From positions 310,001 through 374,000 of the forward strand of contig NW_027478600.1 of NCBI RefSeq assembly GCF_051014685.1: a stretch of DNA of 64,000 nt, given 5' to 3'. This DNA is from Ptiloglossa arizonensis (Eukaryota; Arthropoda; Insecta; Hymenoptera; Colletidae). The notes beneath the pieces were generated by a model that was given only the letters and a program-made list of their open reading frames with translations, did not search any database and was not told where the DNA came from. Shown piece after piece: positions 23,626 to 35,882 of the stretch (position 1 is the first letter of the stretch; each line of letters opens with the position of its first letter). Position numbers and translations under genes: made by a program.

Positions 23626-24150
23626 ATATGGCAGTTTGGAGGTAAGAAACGCTTGAGAAACTCAAAATTTTCGCTGTTCTGATGCTCGAAACGAATAACT
23701 AGAACGGCCTAGGGGAAAAGTACACATACCGTTGTAATCGGGCGAGTTTCTACTTTCAGATGCAACAGAAATTTTGCGGATTGGTCAATCCTTTCGTGAG
23801 ATATGGCAGTTTGGAGGTAAGAAACGCTTGAGAAACACAAAATTTTCGCTGTTCTGATGCTCGAAACGAATAACTAGAACGGCCTAGGGGAAAAGTACGC
23901 ATACCGTTGTAGACGGGCGAGTTTCTGCTTTCAGGTGCAACAGAACTTTTGCGGATTGGTCAATCCGTTCGCGAGATATGGGAGTTTGGAGGTAAGAAGC
24001 ACTTGAGAAACTCAAAATTTTCGCAGTTCTGATGCTCTAAACGAATAACTGGAACAGTCTAGGGGAAAAGTACACATAGCGTTGTAATCGGGCGAGTTTC
24101 TACTTTCAGATGCAACAGAAATTTTGCGGATTGTTCAATCCGTTCGCGAG
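23626..24150 (+). repeat. Partial HOR type 3 repeat: monomers F, G, H duplicated
   Basis: After H at 23451 the array returns to F (23626), G (23801) and H (23976) before the next A. Both G copies carry the private GTAGACGGG form (about 23384 and 23909), so this is a recent 525-bp tandem duplication. Confidence 0.8.
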
Positions 24151-25549
24151 ATATGGCAGTTTGGAGGTATGAAACGCTTGAGAAACTAAAAATTCACGCA
24201 GTTCTGATGCTCGAAACGAATAACTAGAACGGGCTAGGGGAAAAGTACTCATACCGTTGTGATCGGGCGAGTTTCTACTTTCAGGTGCAATAGAAATTTT
24301 GCGGATTGGTCAAACCGTTCGCGAGATATGGCAGTTTGGAGGTAAGAAACGCTTGAGAAACTCAAAATTGTCGTAGTTCTGATGCTCGAAACGAATAACT
24401 AGAACGGCCTAGGGGAAAAGTACACATACCGTTGTAATCGGGCGAGTTTCTACTTTCAGATGCAACAGAAATTTTGCGGATTGGTCAATCCGTTCGCGAG
24501 ATATGGCAGTTTGGAGGTAAGAAACGCTTGAGAAACTCAAAATTTTCGCAGTTCTGATGCTCGACAGGCATAACTAGAACGGCCTAGAGGAAAAGTACTC
24601 ATACTGTTGAAATCGGGCGAGTTTTTACTTTCAGATGCAACAGAAATTTTGCGGATTGGTCAATCCGTTCGCGAGATATGGCAGTTTGGAGGTACGAAAC
24701 GCTTGAGAAACTCAAAATTTTCGCAGTTCTGGTGCTCGACAAGCATAACTAGAACGGACTAGGGGAAAAGTACGCATACCGTTGTAATAGGGCGAGCTTC
24801 TACTTTCAGATGCAACAGAAATTTTGCGGGTTGGTCAATCCGTTCGCGAAATATGGCAGTTTGGAGGTAAGAAACGGTTGAGAAACTCATAATTTTCACA
24901 GTTCTGATGCTCGAAACGAATAACTAGAACGGCCTAGGGGAAAAGTACTCATACCGTTGTGATCGGGCGAGTTTCTACTTTCAGATGCAACAGAAATTTT
25001 GCGGATTGGTCAATCCGTTCGCGAGATATGGCAGTTTGGAGGTAAGAAACGCTTGAGAAACTCAAAATTTTCGCTGTTCTGATGCTCGAAACGAATAACT
25101 AGAACGGCCTAGGGGAAAAGTACACATACCGTTGTAATCGGGCGAGTTTCTACTTTCAGATGCAACAGAAATTTTGCGGATTGGTCAATCCTTTCGTGAG
25201 ATATGGCAGTTTGGAGGTAAGAAACGCTTGAGAAACACAAAATTTTCGCTGTTCTGATGCTCGAAACGAATAACTAGAACGGCCTAGGGGAAAAGTACGC
25301 ATACCGTTGTAGTCGGGCGAGTTTCTGCTTTCAGGTGCAACAGAACTTTTGCGGATTGGTCAATCCGTTCGCGAGACATGGGAGTTTGGAGGTAAGAAGC
25401 ACTTGAGAAACTCAAAATTTTCGCAGTTCTGATGCTCTAACGAATAACTGGAACAGTCTAGGGGAAAAGTACACATAGCGTTGTAATCGGGCGAGTTTCT
25501 ACTTTCAGATGCAACAGAAATTTTGCGGATTGGTCAATCCGTTCGAGCG
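24151..25549 (+). repeat. HOR type 3, copy 3 (8 monomers)
   Basis: A-H order starting with an A monomer that has GGTATG and AAAAATTCACGCAG. Monomer B has AAATTGTCG, a form also found at about 26992 and 28397. The first 1-bp phase slip of the region falls in its last monomer near 25438. Confidence 0.8.
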
Positions 25550-27483
25550 AGATATGGCAGTTTGGAGGTAAGAAGCACTTGAGAAACTCAAAATTTTCGC
25601 AGTTCTGATGCTTCTAAACGAATAACTGGAACAGTCTAGGGGAAAAGTACACATAGCGTTGTAATCGGGCGAGTTTCTACTTTCAGGTGCAATAGAAATT
25701 TTGCGGATTGGTCAATCGTTTGCGAGATATGGCAGTTTGGAGGTAAGAAACGCTTGAGAAACTCAAAATTTTCGTAGTTCTGATGCTCGAAACGAATAAC
25801 TAGAACGGCCTAGGGAAAAGTACACATACGGTTGTAATCGGGCGAGTTTCTACTTTCAGATGCAACAGAAATATTGCGGATTGGTCAATCCGTTCGCGAG
25901 ATATGGCAGTTTGGAGGTAAGAAACGCTTGAGAAACTCAAAATTTTCGCAGTTCTGATGCTCGACAGGCATAACTAGAACGGCCTAGAGGAAAAGTACTC
26001 ATACTGTTGAAATCGGGCGAGTTTTTACTTTCAGATGCAATAGAAATTTTGCGGATTGGTCAATCCGTTCGCGAGATATGGCAGTTTGGAGGTACGAAAC
26101 GCTTGAGAACTCAAAATTTTTCGCAGTTCTGGTGCTCGACAAGCATAACTAGAACGGACTAGGGGAAAAGTACGCATACCGTTGTAATAGGGCGAGCTTC
26201 TACTTTCAGATGCAACAGAAATTTTGCGGGTTGGTCAATCCGTTCGCGAAATATGCAGTTTGGAGGTAAGAAACGGTTGAGAAAACTCATAATTTTCACA
26301 GTTCTGATGCTCGAAACGAATAACTAGAACGGCCCTAGGGGAAAAGTACTCATACCGTTGTGATCGGGCGAGTTTCTACTTTCAGATGCAACAGAAATTT
26401 TGCGGATTGGTCAATTCCTTTCGTGAGATATGGCAGTTTGGAGGTAAGAAACGCTTGAGAAACACAAAATTTTCGCTGTTCTGATGCTCGAAACGAATAA
26501 CTAGAACGGCCTAGGGGAAAAGTACGCATACCGTTGTAGTCGGGCGAGTTTCTGCTTTCAGGTGCAACAGAACTTTTGCGGATTGGTCAATCCGTTCGCG
26601 AGATATGGGAGTTTGGAGGTAAGAAGCACTTGAGAAACTCAAAATTTTCGCAGTTCTGATGCTCTAAACGAATAACTGGAACAGTCTAGGGGAAAAGTAC
26701 ACATAGCGTTGTAATCGGGCGAGTTTCTACTTTCAGATGCAACAGAAATTTTGCGGATTGTTCAATCCGTTCGCGAGATATGGCAGTTTGGAGGTATGAA
26801 ACGCTTGAGAAACTAAAAAATTCACCGCAGTTCTGATGCTCGAAACGAATAACTAGAACGGGCTAGGGGAAAAAGTACTCATACCGTTGTGATCGGGCGA
26901 GTTTCTACTTTCAGGTGCAATAGAAATTTTGCGGATTGGTCAATCCGTTCGCGAGATATGGCAGTTTGGAGGTAAGAAACGCTTGAGAAACTCAAAATTG
27001 TCGTAGTTCTGATGCTCGAAACGAATAACTAGAACGGCCTAGGGGAAAAGTACACATACCGTTGTAATCGGGCGAGTTTCTACTTTCAGATGCAACAGAA
27101 ATTTTGCGGATTGGTCAATCCGTTCGCGAGATATGGCAGTTTGGAGGTAAGAAACGCTTGAGAAACTCAAAATTTTCGCAGTTCTGATGCTCGACAGGCA
27201 TAACTAGAACGGCCTAGAGGAAAAGTACTCATACTGTTGAAATCGGGCGAGTTTTTACTTTCAGATGCAACAGAAATTTTGCGGATTGGTCAATCCGTTC
27301 GCGAGATATGGCAGTTTGGAGGTACGAAACGCTTGAGAAACTCAAAATTTTCGCAGTTCTGGTGCTCGACAAGCATAACTAGAACGGACTAGGGGAAAAG
27401 TACGCATACCGTTGTAATAGGGCGAGCTTCTACTTTCAGATGCAACAGAAATTTTGCGGGTTGGTCAATCACGTTCGCGAAAA
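25436..27483 (+). repeat. HOR type 3 copies with dense small indels (probable consensus errors)
   Basis: Compared with neighbouring copies there are about fifteen 1-2 bp indels: CTCTAA|CG missing A (25438), GTTCGAGCGAG +2 (25546), GCTTCTAA +1 (25612), CAATCG -1 (25717), TAGGGAAAAG -1 (25813), GAGAACTC -1 and five T +1 (26108-26120), ATATGCAG -1 (26255), GAAAACTC +1 (26283), GGCCCTAG +1 (26333), CAATTCC +1 (26415), AAAAAATT +1 and CACCG +1 (26816-26825), GGGGAAAAAG +1 (26872), CAATCACG +1 and GCGAAAATATG +1 (27470-27483). The net change is +7, exactly the later phase shift. Monomer F is also missing near 26415. Most events are in homopolymers, which points to sequencing or assembly error. Confidence 0.8.
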
Positions 27484-28532
27484 TATGGCAGTTTGGAGGT
27501 AAGAAACGGTTGAGAAACTCATAATTTTCACAGTTCTGATGCTCGAAACGAATAACTAGAACGGCCTAGGGGAAAAGTACTCATACCGTTGTGATCGGGC
27601 GAGTTTCTACTTTCAGATGCAACAGAAATTTTGCGGATTGGTCAATCCGTTCGCGAGATATGGCAGTTTGGAGGTAAGAAACGCTTGAGAAACTCAAAAT
27701 TTTCGCTGTTCTGATGCTCGAAACGAATAACTAGAACGGCCTAGGGGAAAAGTACACATACCGTTATAATCGGGCGAGTTTCTACTTTCAGATGCAACAG
27801 AAATTTTGCGGATTGGTCAATCCTTTCGTGAGATATGGCAGTTTGGAGGTAAGAAACGCTTGAGAAACACAAAATTTTCGCTGTTCTGATGCTCGAAACG
27901 AATAACTAGAACGGCCTAGGGGAAAAGTACGCATACCGTTGTAGTCGGGCGAGTTTCTGCTTTCAGGTGCAACAGAACTTTTGCGGATTGGTCAATCCGT
28001 TCGCGAGATATGGGAGTTTGGAGGTAAGAAGCACTTGAGAAACTCAAAATTTTCGCAGTTCTGATGCTCTAAACGAATAACTGGAACAGTCTAGGGGAAA
28101 AGTACACATAGCGTTGTAATCGGGCGAGTTTCTACTTTCAGATGCAACAGAAATTTTGCGGATTGTTCAATCCGTTCGCGAGATATGGCAGTTTGGAGGT
28201 AAGAAACGCTTGAGAAACTAAAAATTTTCGCAGTTCTGATGCTCGAAACGAATAACTAGAACGGGCTAGGGGAAAAGTACTCATACCGTTGTGATCGGGC
28301 GAGTTTCTACTTTCAGGTGCAATAGAAATTTTGCGGATTGGTCAATCCGTTCGCGAGATATGGCAGTTTGGAGGTAAGAAACGCTTGAGAAACTCAAAAT
28401 TGTCGTAGTTCTGATGCTCGAAACGAATAACTAGAACGGCCTAGGGGAAAAGTACACATACCGTTGTAATCGGGCGAGTTTCTACTTTCAGATGCAACAG
28501 AAATTTTGCGGATTGGTCAATCCTTTCGCGAG
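26778..28532 (+). repeat. HOR type 3, last complete copy plus A and B
   Basis: A (26778) through H, then a further A (28183) and B (28358). Monomer B carries AAATTGTCG at both ends of the unit. After this the array passes into the ATATTGCAG / GAGCAAC monomer (28533) and HOR type 1-like monomers. Confidence 0.75.
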
Positions 28533-29990
28533 ATATTGCAGTTTGGAGGTAAGAAACGCTTGAGCAACTCAAAATTTTCGCAGTTCTGATGCTCGAAACG
28601 AATAACCAGAACGGCCTAGGGAAAAAGTACGCATACCGTTGTAATCGGGCGAGTTTCTACTTTCAGATGCAACAGAAATTTTGCGGATCGGTCAATCCGT
28701 TCGCGAGATATGGCAGTTTGGAGGTAAGAAACGGTTGAGAAACTCAAAATTTTCGCAGTTCTGATGCTCGAAGCGAATAACTGGAGCGGCCTAGGGGAAA
28801 AGTACGCATACCGTTGTAAACGGGCGGGTTTCTACTTTCAGATGCAACAGAAATTTTGCGGATCGGTCAATCCGTTCGCGAGATATGGCAGTTTGGAGGT
28901 AAAAAACGGTCGAGAAACTCAAAATGTTCACAGTTCTGATGCTCGACAAGCATAACTAGGACGGACAAGGGGAAAAGTACGCATACGGTTGTAATCGGGC
29001 GAGTTTCTACTTTCAGATGCAACAGAAATATTGCGGATTGGTCAATCCGTTCGCGAGATATGGCAGTTTGGAGGTAAGAAACGCTTGAGAAACTCAAAAT
29101 TTTCGCAGTTCTGATGCTCGAAACGAATAACTAGAACGGGCTAGGGGAAAAGTACTCATACCGTTGTGATCGGGCGAGTTTCTACTTTCAGGTGCAATAG
29201 AAATTTTGCGGATTGGTCAATCCGTTCGCGAGATATGGCAGTTTGGAGGTAAGAAACGCTTGAGAAACTCAAAATTTTCGTAGTTCTGATGCTCGAAACG
29301 AATAACTAGAACGGCCTAGGGGAAAAGTACACATACCGTTGTAATCGGGCGAGTTTCTACTTTCAGATGCAACAGAAATTTTGCGGATTGGTCAATCCTT
29401 TCGCGAGATATTGCAGTTTGGAGGTAAGAAACGCTTGAGCAACTCAAAATTTTCGCAGTTCTGATGCTCGAAACGAATAACCAGAACGGCCTAGGGAAAA
29501 AGTACGCATACCGTTGTAATCGGGCGAGTTTCTACTTTCAGATGCAACAGAAATTTTGCGGATCGGTCAATCCGTTCGCGAGATATGGCAGTTTGGAGGT
29601 AAGAAACGGTTGAGAAACTCAAAATTTTCGGAGTTCTGATGCTCGAAGCGAATAACTGGAGCGGCCTAGGGGAAAAGTACGCATACCGTTGTAAACGGGC
29701 GGGTTTCTACTTTCAGATGCAACAGAAATTTTGCGGATCGGTCAATCCGTTCGCGAGATATGGCAGTTTGGAGGTAAAAAACGGTCGAGAAACTCAAAAT
29801 GTTCACAGTTCTGATGCCCGACAAGCATAACTAGGACGGACAAGGGGAAAAGTACGCATACGGTTGTAATCGGGCGAGTTTCTACTTTCAGATGCAACAG
29901 AAATATTGCGGATTGGTCAATCCGTTCGCGAGATATGGCAGTTTGGAGGTTAGAAACGCTTGAGAAACTCAAAATTTTCGCAGTTCTGAT
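28240..29990 (+). repeat. 875-bp (5-monomer) tandem duplication
   Basis: Two consecutive 5-monomer units containing A (second half), B, ATATTGCAG, GAAGCG and GGTAAAAAACGGTCG monomers. Both carry GTAAACGGGCGGG (about 28817 and 29692), a form not seen in the seven other GAAGCG monomers, so the duplication is recent. The second copy has private changes such as TTCGGAG (about 29628) and GATGCCCG (about 29815). Confidence 0.85.
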
Positions 29991-31550
29991 GCTCGACAGG
30001 CATAACTAGAACGGCCTAGGGGAATAGTACTCATACTGTTGAAATCGGGCGAGTTTCTCCTTTCAGATGCAACAGAAATTTTGCGGATTGGTCAATCCGT
30101 TCGCGAGATATGGCAGTTTGGAGGTACGAAACGCTTGAGAAACTCAAAATTTTCGCAGTTCTGGTGCTCGACAAGCATAACTAGAACGGACTAGGGGAAA
30201 AGTACGCATACCGTTGTAATAGGGCGAGCTTCTACTTTCAGATGCAACAGAAATTTTGCGGATTGGTCAATCCGTTCGCGAGATATGGCAGTTTGGAGGT
30301 AAGAAACGCTTGAGAAACTCAAAATTTTCGCTGTTCTGATGCTCGAAACGAATAACTAGAACGGCCTAGGGGAAAAGTACACATACCGTTGTAATCGGGC
30401 GAGTTTCTACTTTCAGATGCAACAGAAATTTTGCGGATTGGTCAATCCTTTCGTGAGATATGGCAGTTTGGAGGTAAGAAACGCTTGGGAAACTCAAAAT
30501 TTTCGCTGTTCTGATGCTCGAAACGAATAACTAGAACGGCCTAGGGGAAAAGTACGCATACCGTTTTAGTCGGGCGAGTTTGTGCTTTCAGGTGCAACAG
30601 AAATATTGCGGATTGGTCAATCCGTTCGCGAGATATGGCAGTTTGGAGGTAAGAAACGCTTGAGAAACTCAAAATTTTCGCAGTTCTGATGCTCGACAGG
30701 CATAACTAGAACGGCCTAGAGGAAAAGTACTCATACTGTTGAAATCGGGCGAGTTTTTACTTTCAGATGCAACAGAAATTTTGCGGATTGGTCAATCCGT
30801 TCGCGAGATATGGCAGTTTGGAGGTACGAAACGCTTGAGAAACTCAAAATTTTCGCAGTTCTGGTGCTCGACAAGCATAACTAGAACGGACTAGGGGAAA
30901 AGTACGCATACCGTTGTAATAGGGCGAGCTTCTACTTTCAGATGCAACAGAAATTTTGCGGGTTGGTCAATCCGTTCGCGAAATATGGCAGTTTGGAGGT
31001 AAGAAACGGTTGAGAAACTCATAATTTTCACAGTTCTGATGCTCGAAACGAATAACTAGAACTGCCTAGGGGAAAAGTACTCATACCGTTGTGATCGGGC
31101 GAGTTTCTACTTTCAGATGCAACAGAAATTTTGCGGATTGGTCAATCCGTTCGCGAGATATGGCAGTTTGGAGGTAAGAAACGCTTGAGAAACTCAAAAT
31201 TTTCGCTGTTCTGATGCTCGAAACGAATAACTAGAACGGCCTAGGGGAAAAGTACACATACCGTTGTAATCGGGCGAGTTTCTACTTTCAGATGCAACAG
31301 AAATTTTGCGGATTGGTCAATCCTTTCGTGAGATATGGCAGTTTGGAGGTAAGAAACGCTTGAGAAACACAAAATTTTCGCTGTTCTGATGCTCGAAACG
31401 AATAACTAGAACGGCCTAGGGGAAAAGTACGCATACCGTTGTAGTCGGGCGAGTTTCTGCTTTCAGGTGCAACAGAACTTTTGCGGATTGGTCAATCCGT
31501 TCGCGAGATATGGGAGTTTGGAGGTAAGAAGCACTTGAGAAACTCAAAAT
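29983..31550 (+). repeat. Mixed segment with hybrid monomers
   Basis: Order C, D, F, hybrid, C, D, E, F, G, H. The monomer at 30458 joins a GCTTGGGAAAC/GTTTTAGTC left part to an AAATATTGCGG right part. The monomer at 31508 joins H (AAGCAC) to the GAATTACTGG form. Both joints keep the 175-bp length, as expected from in-phase crossovers. Confidence 0.7.
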
Positions 31551-33085
31551 TTTCGCAGTTCTGATGCTCGAAACGAATTACTGGAACGGCCTAGGGGAAG
31601 AGTACACATACCGTTGTAATCGGGCGAGATTCTACTTTCAGATGCAACAGAAATTTTGCGGATTGGTCAATCCGTTCGCGAGATATGGCAGTTTGGAGGT
31701 AAGAAACGCTTGAGAATCTCAAAATTTTCGCAGTTCTGATGCTCGACAAGCATAACTAGAACGGACTAGGGGAAAAGTACTCACACTGTTGAAATCGGGC
31801 GAGTTTCTACTTTCAGATGCAACAGAAATTTTGCGGATTGGTCAATCCGTTCGCGAGATATGGCAGTTTGGAGGTAAGAAACGCTTGAGAAACTCAAAAT
31901 TTTCGCAGTTCTGATGCTCGAAACGAATAACCAGAACGGCCTAGGGGAAAGGTACGCATACCGTCGTAATCGGGCGAGTTTCTACTTTCAGATGCAACAG
32001 AAATTTTGCGGATTGGTCAATCCGTTCGCGTGATGTGGCAGTTTGTAAGTAAGAAACGCTAGAGAAACTAAAAATTTTCGCAGTTCTGATGCTCGAAACG
32101 AATAACTAGAACGGCCTACGGGAAAAGTACGCATACCTTTGTAATCGGGCGGGTTTCTGCTTTCAGATGCAACAGAAATTTTGCGGATTGGTCAATCCGT
32201 TCGCGAGATATGGGAGTTTGGAGGTAAGAAACACTTGAGAAACACAAAATTTTCGCAGTTCAGGTGCTCGACAAGCATAACTAGAACGGACTAGGGGAAA
32301 AGTACGCATACCGTTGTAATAGGGCGAGCTTCTACTTTCAGATGCAACAGAAATTTTGCGGGTTGGTCAATCCGTTCGCGAAATATGGCAGTTTGGAGGT
32401 AAGAAACGGTTGAGAATCTCAAAATGTTCACAGTTCTGATGCTCGAAACGAATAACTAGAACGGCCTAGGGGAAAAGTACTCATACCGTTGTGATCGGGC
32501 GAGTTTCTACTTTCAGATGCAGCAGAAATTTTGCGGATTGGTCAATCCGTTCGCGAGATATGGCAGTTTGGAGGTAAGAAACGCTTGAGAAACTCAAAAT
32601 TTTCGCAGTTCTGATGCTCGAAACGAATAACTAGAACGGCCTAGGGGAAAACTGCCCATACCGTTTTAATCGGGCGAGTTTCTACTTTCAGATGCAACAG
32701 AAATTTTGCGGATTGGTCAATCCGTTCGCGAGATATAGCAGTTTTGAGGTAAGAAACGCTTGAAAAACTCAAAATTTTCGCAGTTCTGATGCTCGAAACG
32801 AATAACTAGAACGGCCTAGGGGAAAACTGCCCATACCGTTGTAATCGGGCGAGTTTCTACTTTCAGATGCAACAGAAATTTTGCGGATTGGTCAATCCGT
32901 TCGCGAGATATGGCAGTTTTGAGGTAAGAAACGCTTGAAAAACTCAAAATTTTCGCAGTTCTGATGCTCGAAACGAATAACTAGAACGGCCTAGGGGAAA
33001 ACTACTCATACCGTTGTAATCCTGCGAGTTTCTACTTTCAGATGCAACAGAAATTTTGCGGATTGGTCAATCCGTTCGCGAGATA
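31545..33085 (+). repeat. Second copy of the 9.66-11.2 kb block
   Basis: Same order of rare monomers as 9665-11200: GAATTACTGG/GAAGAG, TCACACTG, AATAACCAG/GTCGTAATC, GATGTGGCAG/GTAAGTAAG, CTACGGG/ACCTTTG, AATAGGG, AATGTTCACAG, two ACTGCCC and CCTGCG. Offset is 21882 bp, that is 125 monomers plus the 7 bp gained in the indel cluster. A third, rearranged copy lies at about 38030-39430. Confidence 0.8.
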
Positions 33086-33839
33086 TGGCAGTTTTGAGGT
33101 AAGAAACGCTTGAAAAACTCAAAATTTTCGCTGTTCTGATGCTCGAAACGAATAACTAGAACGGCCTAGGGGAAAAGTACGCACACCGTTGTAGTCGGGC
33201 GAGTTTCTGCTTTCAGGTGCAACAGAACTTTTGCGGATTGGTCAATCCGTTCGCGAGATATGGGAGTTTGGAGGTAAGAAGCACTTGAGAAACTCAAAAT
33301 TTTCGCAGTTCTGATGCTCTAAACGAATAATTGGAACGGTCTAGGGGAAAAGTACACATACCGTTGTAATCGGGCGAGTTTCTACTTTCAGATGCAACAG
33401 AAATTTTGCGGATTGTTCAATCCGTTCGCGAGATATGGCAGTTTGGAGGTAAGAAACGCTTGAGAAACTAAAAATTTTCGCAGTTCTGATGCTCGAAACG
33501 AATAACTAGAACGGGCTAGGGGAAAAGTACTCATACCCTTGTGATCGGGCGAGTTTCTACTTTCAGGTGCAACAGAAATTTTGCGGATTGGTCAATCCGT
33601 TCGCGAGATATGGCAGTTTGGAGGTAAGAAACGCTTGAGAAACTCAAAATTTTCGTAGTTCTGATGCTCGAAACGAATAACTAGAACGGCCTAGGGGAAA
33701 AGTACACATACCGTTGTAATCGGGCGAGTTTCTGCTTTCAGATGCAACAGAAATTTTGCGGATTGGTCAATCCTTTCGCGAGATATTGCAGTTTGGAGGT
33801 ATGAAACGCTTGAGCAACTCAAAATTTTCGCAGTTCTGT

Positions 33840-34690
33840 TGCTCGAAACGAATAACTAGAACGGCCTACGGGAAAAGTACGCATACCTTTGTAATCGGGC
33901 GGGTTTCTGCTTTCAGATGCAACAGAAATTTTGCGGATTGGTCAATCCGTTCGCGAGATATGGGAGTTTGGAGGTAAGAAACACTTGAGAAACACAAAAT
34001 TTTCGCAGTTCTGGTGCTCGACAAGCATAACTAGAACGGACTAGGGGAAAAGTACGCATACCGTTGTAATAGGGCGAGCTTCTACTTTCAGATGCAACAG
34101 AAATTTTGCGGGTTGGTCAATCCGTTCGCGAAATATGGCAGTTTGGAGGTAAGAAACGGTTGAGAAACTCAAAATGTTCACAGTTCTGATGCTCGAAACG
34201 AATAACTAGAACGGCCTAGGGGAAAAGTACTCATACCGTTGTGATCGGGCGAGTTTCTACTTTCAGATGCAGCAGAAATTTTGCGGATTGGTCAATCCGT
34301 TCGCGAGATATGGCAGTTTGGAGGTAAGAAACGCTTGAGAAACTCAAAATTTTCGCAGTTCTGATGCTCGAAACGAATAACTAGAACGGCCTAGGGGAAA
34401 ACTGCCCATACCGTTGTAATCGGGCGAGTTTCTACTTTCAGATGCAACAGAAATTTTGCGGATTGGTCAATCCGTTCGCGAGATATAGCAGTTTTGAGGT
34501 AAGAAACGCTTGAAAAACTCAAAATTTTCGCAGTTCTGATGCTCGAAACGAATAACTAGAACGGCCTAGGGGAAAACTGCCCATACCGTTGTAATCGGGC
34601 GAGTTTCTACTTTCAGATGCAACAGAAATTTTGCGGATTGGTCAATCCGTTCGCGAGATATGGCAGTTTTGAGGTAAGAAACGCTTGAGA
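33840..34690 (+). repeat. Five-monomer block repeated 10 monomers after 32090-32940
   Basis: The CTACGGG/ACCTTTG, D-like, AATGTTCACAG and ACTGCCC monomers of 32090-32940 recur in the same order 1750 bp further on. Both blocks share GATGCAGCAG (about 32517 and 34267) and ATATAGCAG, which are rare elsewhere. The entry joint near 33840 fuses an ATATTGCAG/GGTATG monomer to the CTACGGG monomer and has a private GTTGCTCG. Confidence 0.75.
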
Positions 34691-35882
34691 AACTCAAAAT
34701 TTTCGCAGTTCTGATGCTCGAAACGAATAACTAGAACGGCCTAGGGGAAAACTGCCCATACCGTTGTAATCGGGCGAGTTTCTACTTTCAGATGCAACAG
34801 AAATTTTGCGGATTGGTCAATCCGTTCGCGAGATATAGCAGTTTTGAGGTAAGAAACGCTTGAAAAACTCAAAATTTTCGCTGTTCTGATGCTCGAAACG
34901 AATAACTAGAACGGCCTAGGGGAAAAGTACGCACACCGTTGTAGTCGGGCGAGTTTCTGCTTTCAGGTGCAACAGAAATTTTGCGGATTGGTCAATCCGT
35001 TCGCGAGATATGGCAGTTTGGAGGTAAGAAACGCTTGAGAAACTCAAAATTTTCGTAGTTCTGATGCTCGAAACGAATAACTAGAACGGCCTAGGGGAAA
35101 AGTACACATACCGTTGTAATCGGGCGAGTTTCTGCTTTCAGATGCAACAGAAATTTTGCGGATTGGTCAATCCTTTCGCGAGATATTGCAGTTTGGAGGT
35201 ATGAAACGCTTGAGCAACTCAAAATTTTCGCAGTTCTGATGCTCGAAACGAATAACCAGAACGGCCTAGGGGAAAAGTACGCATACCGTTGTAATCGGGC
35301 GAGTTTCTACTTTCAGATGCAACAGAAATTTTGCGGATTGGTCAATCCGTTCGCGAGATATGGCAGTTTGGAGGTAAGAAACGCTTGAGAAACTCAAAAT
35401 TTTCGCTGTTCTGATGCTCGAAACGAATAACTAGAACGGCCTAGGGGAAAACTGCCCATACCGTTGTAATCGGGCGAGTTTCTACTTTCAGATGCAACAG
35501 AAATTTTGCGGATTGGTCAATCCGTTCGCGAGATATGGCAGTTTTGAGGTAAGAAACGCTTGAAAAACTCAAAATTTTCGCAGTTCTGATGCTCGAAACG
35601 AATAACTAGAACGGCCTAGGGGAAAACTGCCCATACCGTTGTAATCGGGCGAGTTTCTACTTTCAGATGCAACAGAAATTTTGCGGATTGGTCAATCCGT
35701 TCGCGAGATATGGCAGTTTTGAGGTAAGAAACGCTTGAAAAACTCAAAATTTTCGCAGTTCTGATGCTCGAAACGAATAACTAGAACGGCCTAGGGGAAA
35801 ACTACTCATACCGTTGTAATCCTGCGAGTTTCTACTTTCAGATGCAACAGAAATTTTGCGGATTGGTCAATCCGTTCGCGAG
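34690..35882 (+). repeat. Run of ACTGCCC and CCTGCG monomers with interspersed HOR monomers
   Basis: Monomers with AAAACTGCCC recur near 34748, 35448 and 35623, and one with GTAATCCTGCG near 35816. A second GGTATG/GAGCAAC monomer lies near 35195. In the CCTGCG form the CENP-B-like CGGG is replaced by CCTG. Confidence 0.65.

Noticed and set aside
25436..27483. Biological mutation hot spot or decayed array edge
   Set aside because: The indels are mostly homopolymer errors, are not accompanied by raised substitution, and are flanked by clean HOR on both sides; consensus error explains them better.
33756..33977. 73-codon plus-strand frame
   Set aside because: A chance open frame across the hybrid monomer joint near 33840; no start context, domain or independent conservation.
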